Made by a program: the position numbers and the translations under genes. From Streptomyces marinisediminis (GTDB lineage Bacteria > Actinomycetota > Actinomycetes > Streptomycetales > Streptomycetaceae), in contig NZ_JAPKFL010000005.1 in the NCBI RefSeq assembly GCF_026262575.1, positions 124,001 through 188,000 on the forward strand: a stretch of 64,000 nt of DNA, read 5' to 3'. This document shows, piece after piece, positions 8,636-17,305 of this stretch (position 1 is its first letter; the number at the start of each line of letters is the position of its first letter). A model generated the notes under the pieces. The model searched no databases. It had not been told where the DNA came from and saw nothing but the letters and a program-made list of their open reading frames with translations.

Positions 8636-9923
8636 CCGCCAGCGCCACGGCGGCCTGCGCACCCAGCCACCAGCGGTGGCAGGCCCGGGGCAGCAGCGCG
8701 GCGGCGGGCAGCACCCACAGGGCGAACGGGAGCCAGATGCGCTCGGTCTCCGCCTTGCTCATGCCGGACAGGTCGGCGACGGCCATGGCCAGCACCGCGC
8801 CCGCCACCAGGAGGACCAGGGGTGAGGGGCGCCGGGCCCGGGCGGCGGCCCGGCGCACGCCCGCCACCCCCGCCACGCCCACCGACACCACCTGCGCCGC
8901 CAGGTTCCCCCACACGTAGTACGCGTACGGACGGACGCCCGCCGCCCCCTGGTAGTAGCGCTCGTGCAGCGTCAGATAGCCCTCCAGCCACCAGAAGCCC
9001 GCCAGCGTGAAGGCGGCGACGACCGGGGCGACGCCCAGCAGCACCCACGGCAGCGGCCGGGCGGTGCGCGCCGCCACCAGCACGGCCACGCCGATCAGCG
9101 CCATGAGCGTCAGCCCGTAGGACAGGTACAGCGTCCACCCGAACAGCAGCCCGGAGCCCAGCGCCGCGAGCCACGGCCGGCGCGCGCGCCCGGTCGCGGC
9201 CAGCGCCAGCAGGGCCACGGCCCAGGCGCTCACGCCGGTGAAGTAGCCGTCGGCGGAGGTGCCCAGCCACACCGCCGCCGGGGCCAGCACCAGGAAGGGC
9301 GCGGCCCGCCGGGCGAGGTCCGCCCCCGCCAGCGCGCGCACCGTCACCACCGCGGCCGCCGCCGCCGAGGACGCCGCGACGACGCAGAACACCCCGGCCC
9401 AGGCGCCGCCGGACAGCCCGATCCGGTCCAGCCACACGAACGTCAGCAGCGCCCCCGGCGGGTGGCCGGCGACGTGGGCGGGCCAGTTGTCGGGGGAGTC
9501 CATGAGGATGCGGCCGGTGAACTCGCGCAGCGTGTGCCAGACGTCGGTGACCTCGGGCACCGAGCGCAGGTACTCGTACTTCGTCGTCAGCCGCGCGGCG
9601 ACGCCCCGGTGCCAGCCGTCCACCAGGGCGAGCGAGAGGACCCACGCCAGCGAGGCGCCGAAGCTCGCCCAGGCCAGGGCGCGGGGCCCCAGCCGCCGGG
9701 CCACCGCGGGGCCGTAGGCGATGACGAGCGCGGCCACGGCCAGCGCGGCGGGCGTGCCGGGGCCCACGTGCGGCAGCCAGTTGGCGTACAGCGGCGGCCA
9801 GCCGAGCCGCAGCGTGCCGTCCCGCTCCTGGAGGACGTGTCCGAGGACGACCGCGGTGGCGAACAGGGCGGCGGCGAGCGCGACGGCGTACAGGTCCTTG
9901 CGGACCGAGGGGCAGCGGTGCAC
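8607..9923 (-). CDS. Polytopic membrane protein, probable GT-C glycosyltransferase
   Basis: A hydrophobic protein of about 438 residues with roughly a dozen predicted membrane segments (for example LYAVALAAALFATAVVLG at the N-terminus). A large first extracytoplasmic loop contains Tyr/Trp-rich sequence, and AHVAGHPPGALLTFVWLD resembles loops of actinobacterial GT-C (GT39/GT87-like) enzymes that use lipid-linked sugars. No clear DxD is seen, so the enzyme call is inference. GTG at 9923 gives an N-terminus that leads straight into the first helix; ribosome-site support is weak. It converges with the sugar cluster and may be the membrane acceptor-side partner of that GT2. Confidence 0.65.
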   Translation of the reverse strand: MHRCPSVRKDLYAVALAAALFATAVVLGHVLQERDGTLRLGWPPLYANWLPHVGPGTPAALAVAALVIAYGPAVARRLGPRALAWASFGASLAWVLSLALVDGWHRGVAARLTTKYEYLRSVPEVTDVWHTLREFTGRILMDSPDNWPAHVAGHPPGALLTFVWLDRIGLSGGAWAGVFCVVAASSAAAAAVVTVRALAGADLARRAAPFLVLAPAAVWLGTSADGYFTGVSAWAVALLALAATGRARRPWLAALGSGLLFGWTLYLSYGLTLMALIGVAVLVAARTARPLPWVLLGVAPVVAAFTLAGFWWLEGYLTLHERYYQGAAGVRPYAYYVWGNLAAQVVSVGVAGVAGVRRAAARARRPSPLVLLVAGAVLAMAVADLSGMSKAETERIWLPFALWVLPAAALLPRACHRWWLGAQAAVALAVNHLLLTGW

Positions 9924-9991
9924 CTGATCACCGTAGGTCGGCGCCCTCCCGAGGAGGCCGTGGCACGCCAGGCGGGAGCGCCAGGTGGGTG

Positions 9992-10028
9992 CGGGTCGGC
10001 CGCTCCCGCGCGAGGGGCGGCCGACCCG
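9992..10028 (-). terminator. 15-bp hairpin behind the sugar-binding lipoprotein gene
   Basis: 9992-10006 pairs with 10014-10028 with one G-U wobble, around the loop CGCGCGA. It lies about 195 bases past the stop of the leftward solute-binding protein gene. The rest of the 300-base space between 9924 and 10222 shows no gene. Confidence 0.5.
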
Positions 10029-10167
10029 TCCGGGCCTGCCGCGGGCACCGCCGCCGCACCTGCCCGCCCGCGCCCCCCGGGCCGGGACGCCGGTACTCTG
10101 CGCGCCGAGCGGCCCGCGGCGGCCCCGTCCCGGCCGCGGCCGGAGCGACGCCCCGCCCGGCGCGGCG

Positions 10168-10199
10168 TCCGGTCGGCAGGCGTTCCGGTCGGCAGGCGT
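10168..10199. repeat. Perfect 16-bp tandem duplication
   Basis: TCCGGTCGGCAGGCGT occurs twice back to back (10168-10183 and 10184-10199), 24 bases past the stop of the solute-binding protein gene. It looks like a slippage duplication in non-coding DNA; no function is apparent. Confidence 0.75.
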
Positions 10200-10222
10200 C
10201 CGGGACGGGTGCCGGTGCGGCG

Positions 10223-11494
10223 TCAGCCGGGGGTGGCGCTGAGCAGCCGGGTGATCGCGTCGGACGCCTCCCGCGCGGCGGACACGGGGCTCTGCCCGGT
10301 CAGCACGGCGGTCTGGTAGTCCTTGATCGGGTTGTCCGCCTCCAGCCGGGCCCACGAGGGCGAGTTGGGCGTGGCCCGTCCGGCCTCGGCGCCGCGCGCC
10401 ATCGCCTCCGCTCCCGGGTCGCCCTCCAGCGCGTCCACCAGCGTGGACTTGTTGGGCACGTAGCTCATCGTCTTGGCGATCTCGCGCTGCCAGCGGTCGC
10501 CGGTGAGCAGCCGCAGGAAGGCGTAGCCCCCCTCGGGGTCCCCGGCCCGCTCGGGAATGATCAGTACCGAGCCGCCGGTGAAGACGGCGCCGGGCTCACC
10601 GGCCTTCTTGCCGGGGACGGGGAAGTAGCCCAGCTTCCCGCGCAGGTCGGGGTTGCGCTCGGTGATCAGGCGCGCGTGCCCGGGCGGGGCGATGAGCTGG
10701 GCGACCTCGTTGTCGGCGAAGACCTCGCCGTGTTCGGGGTCGGCCTCGTCGCTGTCGGGCGGCCCCTGGCCGAGAGCCTGGAGCCGGGCGTAGAAGTCCA
10801 TGCCGCGCAGGGCCTCGGAGGTGTCCAGGGCCCCCTCCCAGCGACCGCTGAGCTCGACCGCCAGTTCGCCGCCCTCGTCCCACACGAAGCCCGCCAGCAC
10901 GTACCAGTTCTGGCCCGGCAGGTAGATGCCCTGCTGCCCGGCCTCCGGCCGGTTGAGCCGCTCGGTGATCTCCAGCCACTCCTGCCGGTCGGCCGGCGGC
11001 TCGGTGACGCCCGCGGCCTCGAAGAGATCCTTGCGGTAGATGACCACCCGGTTGGCGCCGTAGTAGGGGATGCCGTACTGGTAGCCGTCGATCTGGCCGG
11101 ACTCCTCCAGGCCGCCGATCCAGTCGTCGCCGCCGAGTTCGGGCACCTTCAGGGTGAGGTTGCTGACCCCGCCGGCGGCGACGTACTGGGCGACCTGGGT
11201 GTTGCCGACCTCGATGAGATCGGGTGCCTCGTCGGCCGCCAGCGCCTCGGTGACCTTCTCCCCGATGCCCGTCCACTCCTGGACGGTGACCTCCACCTCG
11301 CGGCCGGGGTGGCGCGCTCGGAAGTCCGCCACGACGCGCTCGGTGAGCTCGGTGCTGAGGCTGTTCTGCATGAGCCACACGCGCACGGGTTCCTCGGCGT
11401 CGCCGACGTCGGCGCCGCCCCCGCAGGCGGTCAGCACCAGGGTCGTCACGGCGGCGGTGGCCAGCGCCGCGAGTCGTCTCGGCCGGATGGGCAT
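10223..11494 (-). CDS. Sugar ABC transporter substrate-binding lipoprotein (orphan)
   Basis: A 423-aa extracellular solute-binding protein of the carbohydrate (MalE/UgpB, family 1) type. The signal peptide ends in the lipobox TLVLTACGG, so the mature protein is lipid-anchored at Cys. The N-domain reads VRVWLMQNSLSTELTERVVADF; YGIPYYGANRVVIYRKDLFEAAG, the FTGGSVLIIP strand and the SYVPNKSTLVDA segment are all typical. AAGGGGTGAGG precedes the ATG. No permease or ATPase gene is adjacent, so it must work with permeases elsewhere, probably with the shared MsiK ATPase as in other streptomycetes. A DasR-like operator 73 bases upstream suggests an N-acetylglucosamine or chitooligosaccharide ligand. 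Confidence 0.88.
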   Translation of the reverse strand: MPIRPRRLAALATAAVTTLVLTACGGGADVGDAEEPVRVWLMQNSLSTELTERVVADFRARHPGREVEVTVQEWTGIGEKVTEALAADEAPDLIEVGNTQVAQYVAAGGVSNLTLKVPELGGDDWIGGLEESGQIDGYQYGIPYYGANRVVIYRKDLFEAAGVTEPPADRQEWLEITERLNRPEAGQQGIYLPGQNWYVLAGFVWDEGGELAVELSGRWEGALDTSEALRGMDFYARLQALGQGPPDSDEADPEHGEVFADNEVAQLIAPPGHARLITERNPDLRGKLGYFPVPGKKAGEPGAVFTGGSVLIIPERAGDPEGGYAFLRLLTGDRWQREIAKTMSYVPNKSTLVDALEGDPGAEAMARGAEAGRATPNSPSWARLEADNPIKDYQTAVLTGQSPVSAAREASDAITRLLSATPG

Positions 11495-11566
11495 ACCTCA
11501 CCCCTTGCGTCCACAGGGGACGGAAAAGTGAACGGGACCTGACGTGGGGGGAGGCAGAAGCACAGC

Positions 11567-11582
11567 ATTGGCATAGACCAAC
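11567..11582 (-). promoter_or_regulatory. Possible DasR-type operator (dre-like site)
   Basis: ATTGGCATAGACCAAC contains the palindromic arms TTGG and CCAA around CATAGA. The right half TAGACCA matches the dre consensus, whose full form is TGGTCTAGACCA, while the left half is degenerate. The position 73 bases upstream of the sugar-binding lipoprotein start fits repression by DasR, the GlcNAc-responsive GntR regulator. Family knowledge and inference only. Confidence 0.45.
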
Positions 11583-11619
11583 GAGGTGGTCAAGGGGTGG
11601 CAGCCGTCCGATATCCGAC

Positions 11620-11683
11620 CGTGTTGCCGACGGGCCGCCCCCGACCGGCCGTAGCCGGTCGGGGGCGGCCCGTCGGCAACACG
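11620..11683 (-). terminator. 30-bp perfect hairpin with 4-base loop
   Basis: 11620-11649 is exactly complementary to 11654-11683, with loop CGTA. This is one of the longest uninterrupted stems in the window. It lies 53 bases past the stop of the 42-aa protein gene and upstream of the leftward lipoprotein gene, so it should strongly insulate the two. No T-tract is present. Confidence 0.75.
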
Positions 11684-11735
11684 CGCGCCCGCGGGGGCTT
11701 TGGCCCGCGAGGCCGGACGCTTCCCGCGGCGCGGC

Positions 11736-11864
11736 TCAGTGGTGGCCGCGGGCGGTGCTCGACGCTCCGCCGAAGAGCCGGGCCAGGGCCCGGAAGGGCA
11801 GGGTCACCACGGTGGCGATGGCTCCGCCGATCGACCGGAGCACGTCCGCGATCGCCTTCAGCAC
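11736..11864 (-). CDS. Small conserved-looking protein, 42 aa, LPFRALARLFGGAS motif
   Basis: GTG at 11864 is preceded at six bases by GGAGG, an ideal ribosome site. The product begins MLKAIADVLRSIGGAIATVV and ends in TLPFRALARLFGGASSTARG. It is an amphipathic or hydrophobic helix followed by a basic tail, so peripheral or integral membrane association is likely. I recall similar LPFR-type small proteins in streptomycetes, but function is unknown. A 30-bp hairpin terminator follows, making this a discrete monocistronic unit between two solute-binding protein genes. Confidence 0.65.
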   Translation of the reverse strand: MLKAIADVLRSIGGAIATVVTLPFRALARLFGGASSTARGHH

Positions 11865-12091
11865 GATGGGCCTCCGTTCTGTGGTCCGGCCAGAAGCCGG
11901 AACGTGACGCCGCTGTGCGGCCGTTCACCCTCCGCGTGCCCGGCAACCGGTCACGGAAACCGGGTGCCCGCGGCCTTCGCTCTCCCCGCGCGCCCCCGCG
12001 CCCCACCCCCGGTCTCCCACCCGACCCGCCTGCTGGGGTTTAATTGCGAGCCGTTCGCAACAACAGACGTCGCTCAGCAAAGGTGTGGATC

Positions 12092-13678
12092 ATGACGGCC
12101 CGACGGATACGGACAGTGGCCGCCGCCGCGGTGGCGGCGCTCGTGGGAGCGGCCGGCTGCTCCGCCCCCGCCGACGGCGGCAGTGGCTCGGAGGACACCT
12201 CCTACGTCGTCGGCATCGCCAACGAGCCGGACACGCTGAGCCCGCTGCTGGGCTACGGCAAGGACGGCAACTCCAAGATCTTCGACGGGCTGCTGCGCCA
12301 CGACACCGACCTCGACCTCCAGCCCGCCCTCGCCACGGAGCTGCCGGAGGTCGGCGAGGACGGCCTGACCTACACCTACACCCTCCGCGAAGGCGTCACC
12401 TTCTCCGACGGCAAGCCCTTCACCGCCGACGACGTCGTCTTCACCTACGAGACGATCCTGGACGAGGGCACCAACAACCCCGCGCGCGGCGAACTCGACG
12501 CCCTGGAGAGCGTGCGGGCCGAGGACGACCACACCGTCGTCTTCCGCCTCAAGTACCCCTACGCCGCCTTCGCCGAGCGCACCGTGCTGCCCATCGCCTC
12601 CCGCGCCGTGGCCGGGGAGCAGGACGTCAACACCGGCGCCTACAACACCGAGCCGGTCGGCACCGGGCCCTACGTCCTGACCTCCTGGAGCCGCGGCGAG
12701 AAGCTCAGCTTCCGCGCCAACCCGGACTACTGGGGCGGTGCGCCGGAGGTGGAGAAGCTCACGATGGCCGTCATCGGCGACGACGACGTGCGCGCCACCC
12801 GGCTGCGCTCGGGCGACCTGGACGCCGCCGTGCTGCCGCCCAACCTCGCGAAGACGTTCGAGGACGAGGACGGCAAGACCGTCGTCTCCGCCGCCTCGGC
12901 CGACTTCCGCGGCGTCACGCTGCCCACCGGGCACGAGGTCACCGGCGACCGCGCCGTGCGCCGCGCCCTGGACATCGCCGTGAACCGGCAGGCGATGGTC
13001 GACAACATCCTGGACGGCGCGGGCCAGGCCGCCTACGGCCCCGTGCCCACCGGCAGCCCCTGGTTCGCCGAGGGCACCGAGCGCAAGCACGACCCGGACG
13101 TCGCGCGGGAGATCCTGGACGACGCGGGCTGGAAGCCCGGGTCCGACGGGACGCGGGCCAAGGACGGCCTGAAGGCGGCCTTCACCCTGTGGTACCCGGC
13201 CGGCGACCGGCTCCGCCAGGAGCACGCCCTGGCCTTCGCCGGCGACGCCAAGGAGATCGGCATCGACGTCACCGTCGAGTCCGGCACCTGGGAGGTCATC
13301 GAGCCCGCGATGAAGCGGGACGCCGTCCTGGCCGGCGGCGGCAACCCCGCCGACCCCGACTTCGACCTCTACACCCTGCTCCACTCCGAACTGGCAGGCG
13401 ACGGTTTCCACAACATGGCCCGCTACGACAACCCGGCCGTGGACGAGAAGCTGCGCGAGGGCCGTGAAAGCGGCGACCACGACACGCGCAAGGCGGCCTA
13501 CGACGCGGTGCAGCGCGAACTCCAGCAGAACCCCGGCTACGTCTTCCTCACCCACATCGACCACGTCTACGTGATGAGCGACGGCTGGACGAACGTCACC
13601 ACCCAGGTCGAGCCGCACGACCACGGCCTGGGCGCCGGGCCCTGGTGGAACATCGAGGACTGGCAGCGGGAGAAGTGA
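12092..13678 (+). CDS. Peptide/nickel ABC transporter substrate-binding lipoprotein
   Basis: A 528-aa family 5 solute-binding protein (DppA/OppA/NikA type). The signal peptide ends LVGAAGCSAP with the lipobox Cys, and the mature region begins YVVGIANEPDTLSPLLGYG. TLREGVTFSDGKPFTADDVVFTYE lies split across the early lobe and FRANPDYWGGAPEVEKL in the middle. His residues near the C-terminus (FLTHIDHVYV, EPHDHGLG) recall metal-chelate binders, but this is not decisive. AAGGTGTGG precedes ATG at 12092. It is the first gene of a five-gene importer operon; each following gene starts inside the stop of its predecessor. Confidence 0.9.
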   Translation: MTARRIRTVAAAAVAALVGAAGCSAPADGGSGSEDTSYVVGIANEPDTLSPLLGYGKDGNSKIFDGLLRHDTDLDLQPALATELPEVGEDGLTYTYTLREGVTFSDGKPFTADDVVFTYETILDEGTNNPARGELDALESVRAEDDHTVVFRLKYPYAAFAERTVLPIASRAVAGEQDVNTGAYNTEPVGTGPYVLTSWSRGEKLSFRANPDYWGGAPEVEKLTMAVIGDDDVRATRLRSGDLDAAVLPPNLAKTFEDEDGKTVVSAASADFRGVTLPTGHEVTGDRAVRRALDIAVNRQAMVDNILDGAGQAAYGPVPTGSPWFAEGTERKHDPDVAREILDDAGWKPGSDGTRAKDGLKAAFTLWYPAGDRLRQEHALAFAGDAKEIGIDVTVESGTWEVIEPAMKRDAVLAGGGNPADPDFDLYTLLHSELAGDGFHNMARYDNPAVDEKLREGRESGDHDTRKAAYDAVQRELQQNPGYVFLTHIDHVYVMSDGWTNVTTQVEPHDHGLGAGPWWNIEDWQREK

Positions 13679-14736
13679 AGACGCTGACGCCCGGCGCCCC
13701 CGTGCGGCCCGCCCCCGCCAAGACCGCCCCGCGCGGCGGCGGGCGGGCCGGGCTGCCCTGGGGGCCGATGGCCCGGCTGACCGGGCGGCGGCTGCTGGCC
13801 GCCGTCCCCGTCCTCGCGGCCGTCACCTTCGGCCTCTTCGCGCTCGCCGCCGCCTCGCCGTTCGACCCGGTCAAGCAGTACGCCGGGGACGCCGCGCTCC
13901 GGGCCGACCAGGCGACGCTGGACCAGCTCCGCGAGAATCTCGGCGCGGACGCCCACTTCGCCGAGCAGTGGTGGCGCTGGCTGAGCTCCGCGCTCGGCGG
14001 GGACCTCGGCCACTCCACGACCCTGCGCCAGCCGGTGGCCCAGGTCGTCACCGAGCGCATCGGCTGGTCCGTGCTGCTGTGCGCGGTCGCCTTCGTCCTC
14101 GCCGTCGTCGTGGGCACGCTGCTCGGCGTCACCGCCGCCCGCCGCCCGGGCGGCCTGCTCGACCGCTGCGTCACCTCCACCGCCTACGTGCTCCAGGCCG
14201 CGCCGCCCTTCTGGCTCGGCCTGCTGGCCGTCTGGCTGTTCGCGCTCCAGCTCGGGGTGCTCCCGGCCGGCGGCCTCACCGACACCGGCAGCGACACCGT
14301 CACCGCCGCCTCGCTGCTGCGCCACCTGACGCTGCCCGCCGCGGTGCTGGCCCTCTCCCAGACCCCGTGGTTCGTGCTGTACGTGCGCCAGGGCGTCAGC
14401 GACGCGCTGCACGAGGACCCCGTGCGCGGCGCGCGCTCACGCGGCCTGAAGGAGCGCACCGTGCTCTACGGGCACGCCCTACGCTCGGGACTGCTGCCCG
14501 TGCTGACGCTCATGGGCTCGCGGGTGCCCGAACTCATCACCGGCGCCCTGCTGGTGGAGACGGTCTTCTCCTGGCCCGGCATCGCCTCCGCGACCGTGCG
14601 CGCGGCCACCGCCAGCGACTTCCCGCTGCTCGCCGCCCTGACCGTGCTCGCCACGCTGGCGGTGCTGCTGGGCAACCTGCTGGCCGACCTGCTCTACGGC
14701 CTGGCCGACCCGCGCGTCGCCCTGGAGGAGATGTGA
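13675..14736 (+). CDS. ABC transporter permease, DppB/NikB type
   Basis: A 353-aa inner-membrane permease with an N-terminal helix (LLAAVPVLAAVTFGLFALAA), a long extracytoplasmic segment, then five further helices. The family EAA-like loop appears as ARSRGLKERTVLYGHALRSGLLPVLT, and LVETVFSWPGIA is the usual motif before the last helices. The start is GTG at 13675 within the stop of the binding-protein gene (GTGA), with CGGGAGAA upstream; this leaves a 30-residue basic N-terminal tail. The next permease starts inside its stop. Confidence 0.9.
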   Translation: MKTLTPGAPVRPAPAKTAPRGGGRAGLPWGPMARLTGRRLLAAVPVLAAVTFGLFALAAASPFDPVKQYAGDAALRADQATLDQLRENLGADAHFAEQWWRWLSSALGGDLGHSTTLRQPVAQVVTERIGWSVLLCAVAFVLAVVVGTLLGVTAARRPGGLLDRCVTSTAYVLQAAPPFWLGLLAVWLFALQLGVLPAGGLTDTGSDTVTAASLLRHLTLPAAVLALSQTPWFVLYVRQGVSDALHEDPVRGARSRGLKERTVLYGHALRSGLLPVLTLMGSRVPELITGALLVETVFSWPGIASATVRAATASDFPLLAALTVLATLAVLLGNLLADLLYGLADPRVALEEM

Positions 14737-15641
14737 CGCACACCACCGCCCCGCCCGCCCCCCGGGTGCCCCGGGAGGGCTGGACCGTCCCGGCCGGTGC
14801 GCGACGGCGCCGCCGCGACTACCGCGCGCTGCGGGTGCGCACCGCCGCGGCGCTGGTCGTCGCGCTGGCCCTGGCCGTGCTCGCCGTGCCGCTGCTGTTC
14901 CCCCTGGACCAGCAGGCCGTCGACCTGGCCAACAAGCTCCAGCCGCCCTCGGCCGCCCACCCGTTCGGCACCGACGACGTCGGCCGCGACGTGCTGCTGC
15001 GCTGCGTGTACGGGCTGCGCGTCTCCCTGCTGGTCGGGCTCGTCGCCGCGCTCGTCGCCTCCGTCCTGGGGGTGTGCGTCGGCGCGCTGGCCGCCGCGGT
15101 GGGCGGTACCACCGACCGCCTGGTCATGCGCGTGGTCGACGCCATCTCCTCGGTGCCCCACCTGCTGCTGGGGGTGTTCATCGTGGCGATGTTCCGGCCC
15201 GGGGTGTGGCCCGTCATCGTCTCCGTCGGGCTCACGCACTGGGTGTCCACCGCCCGCATCGTGCGGGCCGAGATCCACTCGCTGCGCTCGCGCCCCTTCA
15301 TCGACGCGGCCGTCTCCGGCGGGGCCTCGCGCTGGCGGGTGGCCGTCCGCCACCTGGTCCCCGGCGTGTGGCCGCAGGCGGCGCTCGCGGCCGTCCTCAT
15401 GGTGCCGCACGCCATCTGGCACGAGTCCGCGCTGTCCTTCCTGGGCCTGGGCATCCCACCGCACCAGGCGAGCCTGGGCACCATGACCGAGGCCGCGCGC
15501 GGCTCCCTGCTCGCCGGGGACTGGTGGCCCACGCTCTTCCCCGGCCTGTTCATCGTCATCCCGACGCTCGCCATCGCCGGACTGGCCGGGGCCTGGCGCG
15601 AGCGGATCAACCCGCGCCGCCGATCGGAGCTGATGCTGTGA
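14733..15641 (+). CDS. ABC transporter permease, DppC/NikC type
   Basis: A 302-aa permease with a basic N-terminal tail, a first helix at about residues 40-60, the HPFGTDDVGRDVLLRCVYGLR motif that marks the DppC branch, and the EAA loop DAAVSGGASRWRVAVRHLVPG. FLGLGIPPHQASLGTM precedes the last helix, as is typical. GTG at 14733 overlaps the stop of the partner permease. It should form the heterodimeric channel with that protein. Confidence 0.9.
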   Translation: MTHTTAPPAPRVPREGWTVPAGARRRRRDYRALRVRTAAALVVALALAVLAVPLLFPLDQQAVDLANKLQPPSAAHPFGTDDVGRDVLLRCVYGLRVSLLVGLVAALVASVLGVCVGALAAAVGGTTDRLVMRVVDAISSVPHLLLGVFIVAMFRPGVWPVIVSVGLTHWVSTARIVRAEIHSLRSRPFIDAAVSGGASRWRVAVRHLVPGVWPQAALAAVLMVPHAIWHESALSFLGLGIPPHQASLGTMTEAARGSLLAGDWWPTLFPGLFIVIPTLAIAGLAGAWRERINPRRRSELML

Positions 15642-16585
15642 GTTCCCCCCTGCTGGCGGTGGCGGGCCTGTCCGTCCGCTTCCGCATGAGCGGCGGCCGC
15701 ACCGTCGCCGCCGTCAGCGACGTCTCCTTCGACCTCGCCGCCGGCGAGTGCCTGGCGCTGGTGGGGGAGAGCGGCTGCGGCAAGTCGGTGCTGGCCTCCG
15801 CGCTGCTCGGGCTGCTCCCGGGCAACGCCGAGGTGCGCGGCGCCGTCCACGCCGGCGGGCGCGACCTGCTCACCGCGGACGAGCGGACGCTGGCCCGCCG
15901 GGTGCGCGGCCGCCTCATCGGCCTCGTCCCGCAGAGCCCGGCCGCCCACCTCACGCCGGTGCGCACCGTGCGGGCCCAGCTCGCCGAGACGGTGCGCGAG
16001 CTGACCGGCGCCGGCGCCGCCGCGCTGCCGGACGCCGTCCTGGCCGCCGCCGACCGCGCCGCCTTCCCCGCCGACCACCTCGACCGCTACCCGCACCAGC
16101 TCTCCGGCGGCCTCGCCCAGCGCGCCGCCACCGCGCTCGCCCTGGTCGGGGACGCCCCGCTGCTCGTCGCCGACGAGCCCACCACCGGGCTGGACCGCGC
16201 GCTGGTGGACCGCACCGTGGACGAGCTGCGCCGCCACGTCGACGACGGACGCGGCCTGCTCGTGATCACCCACGACCTCGCCGCCGCCGAACGCGTCGCC
16301 GACCGGGTGGCCGTCATGTACGCCGGGCGGATCGTCGAACTGGCCGACGCCGGGACGTTCTTCGGCAAGCCGGGACCGCGCCACCCGTACGCCGCCGGGC
16401 TGCTCGCGGCGCTGCCCGAGCGGGACTTCACGCCCATCCCCGGCATGCCGCCCGAGCTGCACGCGCTGCCCCCGGGCTGCGCCTTCGCCCCCCGCTGCCC
16501 GCGGGCCACCGACGCCTGCGCCCAGCGGCCCGCGCTCACCGAGGGCACCGCCTGCCACCACGCCCTGGACTCCGCCCATGCTTGA
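15638..16585 (+). CDS. ABC transporter ATP-binding protein, DppD/NikD type
   Basis: A 315-aa ATPase. Walker A is GESGCGKS near residue 45, the signature is LSGGLAQRAATALAL (LSGG-Q variant), and Walker B is LLVADEPTTGLD. The C-terminal extension with ALPPGCAFAPRCPRATDAC carries the Cys-rich oligopeptide-transporter C-terminal motif. GTG at 15638 overlaps the permease stop. It pairs with the shorter ATPase encoded next. Confidence 0.9.
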   Translation: MSSPLLAVAGLSVRFRMSGGRTVAAVSDVSFDLAAGECLALVGESGCGKSVLASALLGLLPGNAEVRGAVHAGGRDLLTADERTLARRVRGRLIGLVPQSPAAHLTPVRTVRAQLAETVRELTGAGAAALPDAVLAAADRAAFPADHLDRYPHQLSGGLAQRAATALALVGDAPLLVADEPTTGLDRALVDRTVDELRRHVDDGRGLLVITHDLAAAERVADRVAVMYAGRIVELADAGTFFGKPGPRHPYAAGLLAALPERDFTPIPGMPPELHALPPGCAFAPRCPRATDACAQRPALTEGTACHHALDSAHA

Positions 16586-17255
16586 ACTGCGCGCCATCAC
16601 CGCCGGATACGACCGCCGCGCCCCGGTGCTGCGGGAGGTCGACCTCACCGTCGCCGACGGCGAGTCGGTGGGCCTGCTCGGCCCGAGCGGCTGCGGCAAG
16701 TCCACCCTGGCCCGGGTCGCCGCGCTGCTGCACCGCCCGGACGCCGGGCAGGTGCGCCTGGCCGGCGAGCCGGTGACCGGCTTCCGGCACCGGGCGCCCC
16801 GGGCGCAGCGCACCGCCGTCGGCGTGGTCTTCCAGCAGCCGCGGCTGTCCGCCGACCCGCGGCTGACGCTGCGCGACCTGGTCGCCGAACCGCTGCGCGC
16901 CACCGGCCGCGCCGCCCACGTGCCCGAACGCACCGCGGACCTCGCCCGCACGGTCGGGCTCGGCGACGACCTGCTCACCCGGCGCCCGCACGAGGTCAGC
17001 GACGGCCAGTTGCAGCGCGCCTGCCTGGCCCGCGCCCTGGTCCTGCGGCCCCGCCTGCTGATCTGCGACGAGATGACGGCGATGCTGGACGCGTCCACCA
17101 CGGCCGCGCTGGTCGGCGTGGTGGAGGCCTACCGGGCCGACAGCGGCGCCGCGCTGCTGGCCGTGGGCCACGACCGGGTGCTGCTGGAGCGCTGGTGCGA
17201 CCGGGTGACCGAGTTCGCCGCGTCCGGGACGGCGTCCGAGGCCGCCGTGGCGTGA
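16578..17255 (+). CDS. ABC transporter ATP-binding protein, DppF/NikE type
   Basis: A 225-aa ATPase with Walker A GPSGCGKST, Q-loop VFQQPRLSADPRLTLRDLV and Walker B LLICDEMTAMLD. The signature is VSDGQLQRACLARAL, where the usual LSGGQ is VSDGQ. It lacks the C-terminal oligopeptide motif of its partner, as NikE-like subunits do. Its ATG overlaps the preceding gene by 8 bases. It is the last gene of the importer operon. Confidence 0.88.
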   Translation: MLELRAITAGYDRRAPVLREVDLTVADGESVGLLGPSGCGKSTLARVAALLHRPDAGQVRLAGEPVTGFRHRAPRAQRTAVGVVFQQPRLSADPRLTLRDLVAEPLRATGRAAHVPERTADLARTVGLGDDLLTRRPHEVSDGQLQRACLARALVLRPRLLICDEMTAMLDASTTAALVGVVEAYRADSGAALLAVGHDRVLLERWCDRVTEFAASGTASEAAVA

Positions 17256-17305
17256 GCCGCCCGCCCGCGCGGGAATGCCGGGCGCCGTGCGGTGTTGGCA
17301 CACAC

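Noticed and set aside
10168..10199. Possible CRISPR-like repeat
   Set aside because: There are only two adjacent 16-base copies and no spacers; it is a simple tandem duplication.
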